A stretch of DNA of 64,000 bases from Ehretia macrophylla (Eukaryota > Streptophyta > Magnoliopsida > Boraginales > Ehretiaceae): the NCBI GenBank assembly GCA_037974665.1, contig CM075783.1, positions 12,729,762-12,793,761 on the forward strand. The letters are read 5' to 3'. The notes beneath the pieces were generated by a model. That model was not told the DNA's origin, did no database searches, and saw only the letters and a list, made by a program, of their open reading frames with translations. Both the position numbers and the translations under genes were made by a program. Shown here in pieces: positions 33,226 through 44,105 of this stretch (within the stretch, counting starts at the first letter, position 1; each line of letters begins with the position of its first letter).

Positions 33226-33764
33226 CGAGTTCAGATGGTTTTCTCATTGACTTGTAAAGTTCAATAAAAGGTGTTGTTTGCAAATTAGCAGATAATGGAA
33301 AATAGTCATCACTTTTTACATTTGCTACTGGAGTAGAACTAGTTATAGTCCATACATATTGATATTCAGAATCTGGAAGTTTTGTCATGGCTTTTGGATA
33401 CCTCACTTTTGCATTAGTTATCACATATGTTTTATACAGTTCGAGAGTATTAATCAATAGTGGAATGTCAGTATTATAAATAAAATCAAGTACTTGTGTT
33501 CCCTATAGTAAATTTAGAAAAGTTATTGTGAGTAGTATTTGTTAGTTCTATGTAGTATGAAAAGATGAATGTTAAAATTAAATAAAGGAAAATATGAGGA
33601 AAAAAATTTAAGCTCACAACTTCATCTTGTAATATGATATTTTGATATGTTGTTCGTGTTGATCATGCTGAATCACGAGTTCGCATTTTGTCAATGACTT
33701 GGACCTTTGCTTTCCAACTCTGTGTGGTTGGATTTAATTTGAGAATTGGAGTAAATGTTTCCAT
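33226..33764 (-). pseudogene. RPA70-like OB-fold protein fragment
   Basis: There are two minus-strand exons. Exon 1 (33764-33618) starts METFTPILKLNPTTQSWKAK, like the DNA-binding domain A start of replication protein A large-subunit paralogues in plants, and ends IILQDEV at a GT donor. Exon 2 (33502-33226) continues in phase with GTQVLDFIYNTDIPLLINTL, KTYVITNAKV and YQYVWTITSS, then a GT donor. Exon 1 has one in-frame TGA (33665-33663 region; CGA to TGA would explain it). Later OB domains and the zinc finger are missing. RPA-like genes are known cargo of plant Helitrons, but no Helitron helicase or clear CTAG hairpin end was identified here. Confidence 0.7.
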
Positions 33765-35325
33765 ATTGGGTTGGATCCTGCAAGTATCATATTGTAAATT
33801 ATAAATTAATTAGCATAAAAATTAAAGTAAAAATATAAACTCTTACTTGATGAACAACAAATGAAGTCTTGTTGTAACAACACTATGATTATGTGTAGTA
33901 AACTACAATGATGAGTCCTTGTAAACACTAATTAAGAATTACATCATTTTCAATTGATTCAACCATTTAGTTCTATGGTTTGCACTACATTACTCAAGAA
34001 GATGAACTAACATAAACTAAGTATATGTCCTACTTCTGATTTCTACTACTCAAAGGTACATTTTCTAATGCCATAATCAAAGAAGATACATCCTTTATTA
34101 GTGTGCACACAGATCATATCCACAAACACACATTTCACACATGAACCTATACATAGATGCACAAATATACATACATACACAAACACACACACAATAATTA
34201 GTCACTTAGATACTTGAGGAATTACTGCTTGACATGTAATTATTCTATAGGTCAAAGACTTGGAGACATTAGGCATAGGCGTCTGTTAATTCACTTATAT
34301 TTGCATATGCGAGGCATAATACTGAGAGATGGGAACTTCAATATGAAAAATAACAATTAAGAATATGAATTTTATTTGAATTCGAGCCTACTCTAATTTT
34401 TTATTAATTGAATTAAAATATAAAGCCACAACAACAACTAAATTCAGTCCCTTATCCCTCATTTCCAACTTCAAATTAGACACAAAAATTTCCATTTCAA
34501 AATTTTCACCATGTATATATCACTTCAAAAGCCAAAATCTCCAGCTCAATTAACTCGATAAAATATTTCTAAGTTTGAATACCTTCTCTTAACGTATTAA
34601 CCATCTCTTAACGTATTACATTATTACCCGATTTAATTGTTCAAAGAAGTATCATCATCACAGCCTTTATATATAGATAAACATGCAAGCGAAGAATACA
34701 AAAAATAATCAACACAAAATAAAAAAGACTTGAATTTTTTAAAGAAAATAAGTTTTAAAAACAGAAATCTAGATGCATTTTCAAGAAAGGTTTAAAAAAT
34801 CAGAATATCAAACCCATAGAACAATACCATATAAACACAGAAAGAAAAAAATTAATAGTAAAAAATGTTTTACTACCTTAGAAACGGTCAAAGATTTGAC
34901 TGCTGGTCAAGCTGCACAGTTCTTGCAAGCAACAAAACATAATAAATCGTGAAAAAAGTAAAAGTAACATGAACAAAAATTTGACCTAAAGCACTATTAA
35001 AACTAAAAAGATAAGGATTTAACAAATGTACTTGAAATATTCAGAACATTTTATTAAAAAAAATATGGAAAAGACCAAAAAAAATATTTTATGTAACATA
35101 TTTCATATACAAATCTAACACACAAAAAAAAGATACAAGCAAAGTTAGAACACATCTAGAAAAATTAAACCTTACTCAAATCTAATCCAAAAAAAAAGCA
35201 AAAAAAAAAGAAAAAGATTAGAAACATGCGACCAAATTTACAGTAGATCTAGAGTACCTTAAGGTATGAGAGTGATGCAGATCGGAAGAGAAGAATACAG
35301 AGTGAAAGAACAATCTAGAAAGTTT
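33765..35325 (-). other. Upstream of the RPA-like fragment; possible 5'-UTR exons
   Basis: No coding sequence. Minus-strand blocks at about 35300-35257 and 34925-34876 end in AAG followed by GTACTC and GTAGTA, and could be non-coding leader exons of the RPA-like fragment. A CA-rich simple repeat lies at 34130-34195. The rest is AT-rich without recognisable features. Confidence 0.3.
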
Positions 35326-36009
35326 GGGCCTGTTTGAAATGCTTTTTAAAAACAGTTTTTTAGTTTTTAAAAACAAAAAAAAATTGTTTGGTATAGTTGT
35401 TTTCAAAATGTGTTTTCAAAAGTTGTTTCTGTATGTTTTCAAAACTTTGTTCTCAAAACAGATGAAAACACGGAGAATAAGAGTATGAAAACTGTTTTCA
35501 TTAATGGCATTATGGTAAATAAACCAACTTCAACTTATCATCTCCATTTCTTTCTTTTCTTTCCCAAGCCAAGATCAGATCTGTATCTTTCCAGAAGTCA
35601 CAAAATCAGATAAAGTTATCACACCAACATATGAGGGATACCCAACAAGGCTAAGTATGAAAATGATGATAGATGGTAGCTATTTGTACGATTTAACGAA
35701 AAGGTTGAGGAGATATTACAATAGGCATTCTGATATTGGTGATGGTAATTAGTTTCTTGGCCGTGGATATGGCGAGATCAAAAAGCATAATACCCATTTC
35801 ACATATCCTACTTTGCACGAATCAAATCAATAGCACAATTAGGTGGTAAGTGGTGGTGAGATGATTTGGGAAATGGTAATGATGGCGGTAGATGGCTGAT
35901 GGGAGTGATGTTGAGTGGTGATGGTGGTAAGTAGTGGGGGGATGATATGAAAAATGGTGATGGTGGTAGCAGATGCTGCTGGGGGTAGTAAATGCTATTG
36001 TTGAACAGC

Positions 36010-38407
36010 TTGTTTGGATTCAACATTTTAAAGGAAATGAAAGTATAGGGAGGGAAAAAGGAACCCCTCCCTTTATTTGGATTGAATTTTGAAAGAGGGG
36101 AATGATATGGAGGGGTACAAAAATCCCTCCATTTGCTTTAATTGGATGAATTTTACAATCCTTCCAATTTGGGATATTTTTAGGGGAAAGGAAAGGTTTA
36201 AAGGCAAAAAGTCTTTATTGCCCTGACTTTTTTTTTTTTATTTCCATAATTTCCCTTATTACAACTTAAACCTACATTGTCTGATCATTTTCATTTCATA
36301 CGTTTCTTTCGTTGTCCTACGCCGCTCACTTCTTCAACCATCTTCATCGCTTCAAGGTATGTCTTTCTCAACTTTTTGTTTTCTCTTGTTTCCTGATACT
36401 TCATATGTTTCTCTCAACCTTTATACATTTCTTTTGTTGTCCTGTGCCGCTCACTTCTTCAACCATCTTCATCGCTTCAAGGTATGTCTCTCTCTCAACT
36501 TTTTTTTTCTCTTGTTTCCTGATACTTCATACGTTTCTCTCAACCTTCATACGTTTCTCTAAAAAAAATACTATTGTTTTGCTGCTTTTGTTTGGTAGTT
36601 GATTCCTATTTTTTTTTTCTTGTTTCCTAATACCTAAACAAGTTTATTTTGTATCAATAATAATATATTTGCTAGTTGATCACAGAATCAGTTATGCATG
36701 CATCAAATTTTTGGAAAAAAATTAGTTGGGTTTTGTGTAAAAAACCCTAGATTCAATTGTCAAGGTTTTTAATTTGTGAGTAAATCGATACAGTGATTTG
36801 TGGATTTTTTTATATTTCTCTTGTGAAATCCTAATCCTAAAGAAGAAAAAGACACAATGTTTTATATTGGCCTCGTACTGGTGATTGCTCACATGGGGTA
36901 ACAGTTATTATTTTTAAGAAAATGAGAAACACGTGATGATTTCTCTTGATGAAAGAAATCATTCAGATAAATATGGTGTTGAAGATTGTTTCTGTAGTGC
37001 TCAATGTTTAAGTTTCTTGTTTGATACTTATTGCAAGATTGTGTAGTTGTGAAATCATCCATATTCTTGTACTTCATATCAAAGTTCCAGTTATATATTT
37101 ATATATAATTTTTTTGGTCAATAAGTTTCTATTTAGTTTAAGATTATAGGCTATAGTGAGAATTACTTCTTACATTGGGTTTGAGCTTCATAGCTTGTAA
37201 TGTTAATTTGTTTATGTGTTTGCACTATTCTAGTATGAGCTTCTTAGCAATTAAGTTTATTTAATTTTTTTTGTCTTATATTAGATGGCAAATCCAGTAA
37301 GTGATAACACCTTCAACTTTATTAGATGGCATCAAAGGCGTCGTATGACAGTAGCTTACATTTGTTGCTTTTTTGTTTACTGGCTGTTTTGTCAAAAAAG
37401 GTCCCGTAATTTTCTTACATATTCTAGTTTAAACTCCGAAAGAGAGAGAGTTCGAGAAGAAATAATGGGTCGAATTATTACTGATGATGTTGGTTGATTA
37501 GTAGTTCTAGTGTATTGTCCTATCTTATTTTTGGTGTAGTAAGCATATATCTTGTGTCTGTCCAATGCTATTTTTGGTGCATTGAACATGTAATTACCCT
37601 CATAGTTCTCTGTTCAATGTTCTTTTTGGTGTATATAACATGTATCTCAACATGAGTAAACATGTATTTCTAGCTAGTGTTTTAAACTTATGTAGTACAT
37701 TGGAACAGTTTTTGGTCTCTAATGATGATGATAATATATGTACAGGTTCTTTATATATTGGCAGCCTATGATGATGATATTTTCTATTTGGTAATATATG
37801 TATTGCATTGGAACAATTTTTTTGGTCTCTGATGATGTTGTATTATATGTCATAGTTGATTTTACTGAAAATGTTGGTTGTGTGTTGTACAAGTGCCGCC
37901 AATGTTTTTTTTTTTTTTGCTCGAGAAGTACAGCCTTTATATTATACAGGAGGGTTGGTTGTGTATATGAAGACATGACTAAAAACTTTGAGCTGAGATG
38001 CTTCTTTTTTGGAGCTTTTAGTTGTTGTAGCTTTTTTTTTGGTGACTATATGACGACATGGCTAAAAATTTGTAGCAGCACATTCACGCCTATTTCTCTT
38101 ATACATAAGCAAATTGTGAGACTATGTATAGCAAAAAGAAAAATCTAGAATTCAGCAAAAATAAATTTAGAATTGCTTATTAAAAAGGTTAATTTTATAG
38201 TTGACTATGAAAAGGGCATTTAAGTAATTTTCTATTTAAAATTGTTATTTCTTTTCCTTTCCTTCTCCAATCCAAACAAAGAATTATAAAGTCTTTTCCT
38301 TTCCTTTCCATTATTATTTTATTACAATCCAAACAAGGAAATTTTTTTCATTTAATTTCCTTTATTTTTCTTCCTCTACCTTCCTTTCTTTTGTACAATC
38401 CAAACAA
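36010..38407. mobile_element. Inner element with TTGTTTGGATT inverted ends
   Basis: TTGTTTGGATT at 36010-36020 and its complement AATCCAAACAA at 38397-38407 are both followed inward by purine-rich GGAAAGGAAAGG-type sequence. Inside are a repeated exon-like block with GGTATGTCT donors (36301-36550, period about 125) and a short frame at 37285-37497 starting MANPVSDNTFNFIRWHQRRR that stops after 70 codons. That frame is not recognised with confidence; it may be the start of a decayed Harbinger gene. Confidence 0.5.
36301..36550 (+). repeat. About 125-bp tandem duplication
   Basis: The block starting GTTGTCCT at 36311 recurs at 36436. Both contain CCGCTCACTTCTTCAACC and end in CTTCAAGGTATGTC. 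It duplicates an exon-donor-like step inside the inner Harbinger-like element. Confidence 0.85.
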
Positions 38408-38691
38408 TATGGAAATGAGTAAGGGTGAGAGTGAGAGTGGTAGTTTGAGTAAAAAAAATGTGTTTTCATTTTTAACATCCAAATAGATTTTCTATTTTTT
38501 GTTTTTAAAACTGTTTTTTAGAGAAGTTTTGTCAAACGAATTTTTTGTTATTTTGTTTTGAAAACATATTTTGGAAACAATTCTAGTCAAACATATTTTT
38601 TATATTTTTGTTCTTAAAAATAGTTTTTCAAAACTGTTCTTGAAAATTGTTCTACAAAACAAAAAAAATCAAAACACTTCCAAACAGACCC

Positions 38692-39341
38692 TTTGTCTTT
38701 GTGTGTGTGTGTTTCTGATAAAGACGTTTAATGTATGAGAGAAAAGAAATAAAAACTTTGATTATCAGATTTCACTATAAAGAGGGTAGTTGGGTCATAA
38801 ATTGCAAAGAACAAGATTATTATGCATTACTGTACAACACTTTAGTGCACAATATAAACTCTTTTATGATTTTGCCCCAAGATATTATAGATATCTGTCA
38901 GACTCCACTAAGTAAAAATGGCAACAATGTCATTCAATGTTTGAGCTATGAAAGACATTTTGTCAGACTCTACTTTAATCGCTTCAGATTTGTTCCTTGT
39001 CAAAACGTGGACAAATATAAACCGTTGATGAAGAACGAGTGTCATGGTCATTTTAAAACAAACGTACAATGTTATTTACACATAGTACAATCCGTTTAAA
39101 GTATGACAAGTGAAACATTTCACTTAAATTGGACAACTTTATCCATGCATATTCTTTTATGTAATAGTAGAGATACTAAAAGAATATGCATGGGCAAAGT
39201 TGTCTATTTAGGTACATTTGTAGCTCATCTTATGCATTAAATCTATTGTACAATGTGCTAATAATTTTGTTCCTTTAATTGTATTACCATAATGCCCTTG
39301 GGACAAAATTGGCAACTCATGGATATTTATGGCTCATGAAT
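38692..39341. other. Non-coding stretch with perfect-stem hairpin
   Basis: The frame at 38731-39099 has no recognised homology. Both copies keep it partly open, but copy C has a shift, so I do not call a gene. A hairpin lies at 39132-39204 (see separate entry). Weaker inverted similarity (GTACAAT near 39085 against ATTGTAC near 39247) suggests a foldback element about 200 bp across. Confidence 0.45.
39132..39204. repeat. Hairpin: 28-bp arms, 17-nt loop
   Basis: The left arm (39132-39159) and right arm (39177-39204) pair at nearly all positions around a core TCCATGCATATTCTTTTA. The same hairpin is kept at 61631-61703. It is probably the centre of a small foldback MITE. Confidence 0.85.
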
Positions 39342-39466
39342 GCATTTTTTTTTAATAAACAAGAATTTCATTAAAATGAAACCTGAGGATACAAAAATTT
39401 TATCCTACACCTGTAGGTACAATATATTTAGCAATAATATCCACAAGAGTTGGGCAACCCCGTCAG

Positions 39467-40177
39467 CTACACGATTAGTTGTCCTTTTAACAACTGCAAC
39501 CTAACTTGGTCAATTCCAGCTACGATCAACTTAATGTCATCGACAATAGATTTAATAGCCCACGGACCATCAATAGCGGATGAATTGATTGCATTAAGGA
39601 CAACTAAAGCATCACTTTCAAATGTGATGTGATAAAGGCTGAGGCTCTTAGCGAACTCACAGGCGCATAACAACGCCAAAGCCTCTGCTTCCATAGCTGA
39701 GCAACAAATCAAACGAGATGCAAAACCATTGACCAAAGTGCCATCATGTCCATGGCAAACCACTACAATCGCAGCGTTAGATGGAGGGACAAATACAGCA
39801 TCCACATTGATCTTCAGCCTGGCATTGGGAGGAGGGGACCAAGCGGCACTAGGGAGAGCAAAGTTAGAGTTTGACTGAACAAAAGTTGGGGAAGCTTGAA
39901 CTTGTGTAAAATCAATAAGATGGCAATAGGCATTAGACAAAACAGCAACATGATTAATATCCTTCCTATCCATGACGAAAGAACATCTGGCTTTCCAAAT
40001 TTCCCAAGCCAAAAAGGCAATTTGGGTTACTCCAACACCATCACGCAGATTAGCAGCAGCAAACCGAGAGGCCATTTGGAGAAACCAATCTTCAAACCTG
40101 GGATAGAGGTGGTGATTTGTGCAAATTTGCATCGGACTACCCCACCAGATAATCCGTGTCCATTTACATATGCTCAA
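39467..40177 (-). pseudogene. LINE-A RNase H domain
   Basis: This is the C-terminal RNase H of a plant L1-type LINE. Visible are LKINVDAVFVPPSNAAIVVV (first strand with catalytic Asp), MEAEALALLCACEFAKSL (catalytic Glu) and TFESDALVVLNAINSS (catalytic Asp). The start MSICKWTRIIWWGSPMQ overlaps the end of the zf-RVT piece in another frame: a frameshift near 40170 separates them. The three acidic residues remain. Copy C (61928-62575) has the same frame break, so it predates duplication. Confidence 0.9.
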
Positions 40178-41462
40178 TTGTTTCGGGATCTTCAGCGCAG
40201 ATTTGGCACAAATGAGAGTCAGAGCACTGTCTTTTGAAGAGATTTATTCTTGTTAGAAGGGCATTGGAGACCACTTTCCAAATAAAAAGTTTGATTTTTG
40301 GGACTGCTTTAATAAACCAAATGATATTCCATAGTTTAGGTTGAAGATGAAAGGACGAGCTTGCATTCCTTCTTGTTATTGGATCTCTAGATTTTGCTAG
40401 ATAGTAACTTGTTTTGATCGTGAAGGATCCGCTCGCAGTGTGAGGCCAAATGAGGCAGTCTTCACATCTAGCCTGCGAGACATGGATTGCACAAATTTTG
40501 AGCTCCGTGTCGTGGTCGAAGAGGTTACACAGCAAAGAGATATCCCATCTTGGTGAATTTGGCATGAGAAGTTCGACAACTTTATCAACTTGGGCGTTAG
40601 TTGGCTTTGAAATTAGGAGATCATTTTCGATCCAATGGTGCTGCCAAATCTTGATAGTTTGTTCATCTCCCACCATCCATCGTCCCTCCCTCAAAAGGAA
40701 ATCTTTCCCCTGACAAATACTTTGCCAACTCCACGAGGATCTTCGACCTTTTTTAGCATTCCAAAACGACGAGGAATTGAAGTAGATTCCTTTCAGAACT
40801 TTGAAGATAAGGGAGTTGGGTCTTTTGTAGATTTTCCAAGCCTGATTTGCCACAAGGGTGAGGTTGAAGTGCTGAAAATCTTTGAAACCCATACCACCTT
40901 CTTTCTTTGATGATGACAATAGCTTCTAATCTTTCCAGTGGATTCCTCTTTCCCTGCTTTTCTTCCACCAAAATTTAGCAATTTGGGTAGAGAGTTGTTT
41001 GCACACAGTCTTCGGATAGATAAAGATTGACATTGAGTATGTTGGGATAGCTTGAATGACTGCTTTGATGAGCGTTTCCTTCCCACTATCCGACAAGAGA
41101 CAACTTTTCCAATGCTCCATTCTGTCTGACATTTTCTCTTTGACCCAGTTAAGGGTTTGGGTACGAAAGTTACCCCAATCAGTAAGTAGTCCAAGGTATT
41201 TGCCAAGGTTGTTCATTTGTTTGATCTTAAGGGTACTAGTGAACAAATCCCTAATTTCTTGACGGGTTTGTTTACTAAAAGTGATGCCAGATTTTGCCAA
41301 GTTAATACTTTGGCCAGAGATGAAGCAATAAAGATACAAGATCTCATTGAAAACAATTGCTTCTTCTTCGTTTGCCTCCATAAAGAAGAGTGAATCGTCT
41401 GCAAATAAAAGGTGATTAATGGGGGAGGGGCAACTCCTGGAGAGTTTAACCCCATGAATCAA
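40164..41462 (-). pseudogene. LINE-A reverse transcriptase C-terminal half and zf-RVT
   Basis: The frame holds the RT active-site FADD at 41405-41394 (PINHLLFADDSLFFMEANEE), then GQSINLAKSGITFS, LGKYLGLLTDWGN, SGKETLIKAVIQAIPTYSMS, FWWK, then after one in-frame stop (40926-40928) KKEGGMGFKDFQHFNLTLVA. The zf-RVT region follows, with FTIKTSYYLAKS and the Cys pair CQICAEDPETIEH. It is open apart from that stop and the frameshift into RNase H. In copy C the second Asp of FADD is Asn. Confidence 0.9.
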
Positions 41463-42600
41463 ATTTCTTTGCTGGAAGTTGAGGATGATGTCCGAAAGGG
41501 CCTGCGTAACAAGAGCAAAGAGGAAGGGGGAGAGAGGGTCCTCTTATTTGATTTCTTTTTGGGAAGCAAACGATTTTGAGGGGTTTATTAACAATGATTG
41601 AATATGAGACCGAAGTCACACATTCCATGATCCACTTAACCCAAGTTGGGTGGAAGTTTATTTTAAGGAAAAGTTTTTCCATAAATGACCATTCCACCTT
41701 ATCATATGCTTTTTGCATGTCAATTTTGACAACCGCAATTTTTTTTTTGGATTTTTCCTTTTCTTTCTAAGTGAATGCGCCACCTCTTGTGCAATTAGAA
41801 TATTGTCTTGAATTGCTCAGCCAAGGATGGATGCGCTTTGGAAAGGGCTGACAATCGAATCAAGATGGGGTCGAAGTCGATTGACAAGAACTTTGGCCAA
41901 AATCTTGTAGATAAAATTTGTGCAGCTAATGGGTCTGAAATCCCCAACTGTCTCCGGGTATTTGACTTTCGGAATCAAAGCAATATTTGTATGGTTAATG
42001 GGTTTAAGAGAACAGTTGCCATACATAAAATCAGAGATTGCATTCATATATCATTTTCCAAAAGAGGCTAGTACATTTGATAAAAGAAGCCAGGATACCC
42101 ATCGGGTCCTGGAGTTTTACGACTACCCAAGCTTTTTGCAGCAACAATCACTTCTTCCCGATTCAGGGGCTTAATAAGCTCTAAATTCATTTGATCACTA
42201 ACACATGGTCTGACATGATCGATGACACAGCTGCAACTGCGATCTCCATTGCTTGAATATAACTTGGTGAAGTAGTCATTGATCCAATGACTGATTGTTT
42301 TTGGATCTTCAGTCCAATCCCCATGCTCATTTCTGATTCTCAGAATACGGTTAATGGCTCTTCTTTGTTGGGTTGAAGCATGAAAAAATCATGTGTTGCG
42401 ATCTCCCGATTTGAGCCAATTAACTTTAGCTTTATCAGCCCAAGCTTTCTCCTCTTCAGTCTAGATGGCTTCCAATCTTGAGACCACAACCTTATACTCA
42501 TCAGGTTTGAAGTTAGAAGTCGGTTGGTTGACCAAATGGTCAAGCTTGGATTTAAGAGCAACAACTTCATCCTTATCCTTCCCGAATTAGCGTTTGCTCC
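41446..42600 (-). pseudogene. LINE-A reverse transcriptase N-terminal half
   Basis: Pieces in several frames: NHTNIALIPKVKYPETVGDF, RPISCTNFIYKILAKVLVNR and SPFQSA (41817-42047), then KAYDKVEWSFMEKLF, WVKWIMECVTSVSYS and a broken GLRQGDPLSP-type block (41446-41718). The AYDKVEW block carries the first catalytic Asp. At least two frameshifts and stops separate the pieces. Confidence 0.85.
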
Positions 42601-42639
42601 ATTTAATCAGCTTGATTTTGCACTTTGAAAGCTTTTTTT

Positions 42640-43543
42640 TCACAACATGGATACTGTTACCATGAACATGGCGCCGCCAGTTGGTCGAGATGATATCATT
42701 GCACTCGTTGCGGTTAGCCCAGTTAGTCTAGAAATGGAATCTCTTTTTGGCATTTTCCTTGAGTTTGTTGTCCAGCGACAAGACCAAAGGGCTGTGGTCC
42801 GAACCCACAGGAGGTGGTATAGTAGTCTAGGCATTTGGGTAGATTTGGAACCATGCAATATTTGAAAAACCCAATCGATTCTTTGTTGGATGAGATTAGG
42901 TCATTCTCTCATGTTTGACCACGTGAATCGGCATCAATTGCTAGGAATCTCGATCAAACCCAAATCAGCAATAAAATTATGGAAAGCTTGCATATCTTTG
43001 AAACTCTTCTCCTTGCCACCTGTCTTGTCTGAGTTGTTTTAGAGCATATTAAAGTCACCCATTAAAACATGGGGATCATCTGAAGCTTTGATAATTCTGC
43101 TCAGTTGTTTGCAAAAAACCTCTTTGCTTTTCTTGTTTGGATGATAGTAGACAAAAGAAAAATAGAATTTACTACCAACTGGATCACTAAGAATAGCTCG
43201 AATGAAGAACTTATCGTAGTCCACAATCTGTATATCAACACAATCTCTGCCAAACAAGGCAATACCACCAGATATACCAGACGGTTCCATGAAAGCCAAC
43301 AATCTGAACTTTATTTTTTTTGACAAGCGACGAAGTTTATTTAGCTGCATTTTTGTTTCTGAAAGTCCAATGACACATGGCTCAAAGTGAGAGATTAGGT
43401 CTCTTAGAGATTTAACTGTCAGGGCCGCCCGGGTCCCTGACAGTTCCATCCCAAAAGCTTTATTGGGTCGTCGGATCCTGCTCAAGGCAAGGACTCGATT
43501 CATCATTTTTAGGTTGAGACAGTTGATTCGTTGGGATTGTGGA
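42640..43543 (-). pseudogene. LINE-A endonuclease (APE-type)
   Basis: From 43490 down: the expected WNCQG-type start is split by a frameshift near 43450, then ALTVKSLRDLI, CVIGLSETKM (catalytic Glu), GGIALFG, and HVLMGDFNML (43039-43080), after which the frame breaks. The C-terminal half is traceable to about 42640 in other frames. The hAT insertion lies just before the domain, at 43544. Confidence 0.85.
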
Positions 43544-44105
43544 CAGAGCCAGCCCAAGCTATAAGCACCTTGGGCCTGTGCCCAAGGCCCCTTAGCCTAG
43601 GGGCCCTAACTTAAAAAAAAAAAAATTAACTAAGGTAATTAAGGCCTTAGGCCTAACGGGCAGCAGACAACAATTAAAAGACTCATTAATTACTGAAGGC
43701 CCAACGGCCAACAAGCAAGCAGCAAACAAGACTGTTCATTTTCTCTTCTGAACCAAAAAACCAATAAGCAAGCAGCGGGACTATTCAATATATAATAAAA
43801 TAAAGCTTTAGTATATATATATAATTTATTTTCCTATTTTTTACACACTTTTTTTTATTTTTTTCACACTTCAACAGCCAAGCAACAAGCTCATTTGACG
43901 AGTATTAAAGCACTTGTTTTTAGTTGCAAGTTTGTCTAGGTTATATCTTTCTTTCATACTCTCAATTCTCATTTTTTTATTATTAATTGTTCTTATATGC
44001 AATAGTTTAGTTTTTCTTTTTCTTCATTGCAATTTTTGTGTTACTTTTAATATTGAATTTATTGTAATTTTTTTGAGTTTTGTTGTATCTAAATTTGAAG
44101 CAAGT

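Larger units (their letters stand above)
35326..38691. mobile_element. PIF/Harbinger-like outer element
   Basis: The termini are inverted: GGGCCTGTTTGAAA at the left and, on the other strand, GGGTCTGTTTGGAA at the right. Each is followed inward by long runs of GTTTTTAAAAAC-type sequence. TTT flanks both ends and could be a 3-bp duplication. GGGCCTGTTTGG-type ends are typical of Tourist/Harbinger elements. A second element lies inside. No transposase was recognised, so the superfamily rests on the ends. The right end recurs at 61191 in copy C. Confidence 0.6.
39342..43543 (-). mobile_element. LINE-A (L1-type), 3' part from endonuclease to poly(A)
   Basis: Minus-strand non-LTR retrotransposon. 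The order from 43543 down is endonuclease, reverse transcriptase, zf-RVT, RNase H, short 3' end, and an A-tail seen as a T-run at 39345-39353. The element continues on the other side of the hAT insertion at 46844-47655 (ORF1 remnant). Copy C repeats it from 61842 to the window edge with the same 3' end and the same flank, so C is a duplicate and not a second insertion. Confidence 0.92.

Noticed and set aside
38731..39099. Possible 122-codon gene present in copies B and C
   Set aside because: Copy C has a frame change, no homology was recognised, and it overlaps a foldback structure.
43914..44105. N-terminal hydrophobic extension upstream of the hAT transposase start
   Set aside because: Leu/Phe-rich translation of a T-rich 5' leader; the family start motif MSSRKYPSS is at 44106.
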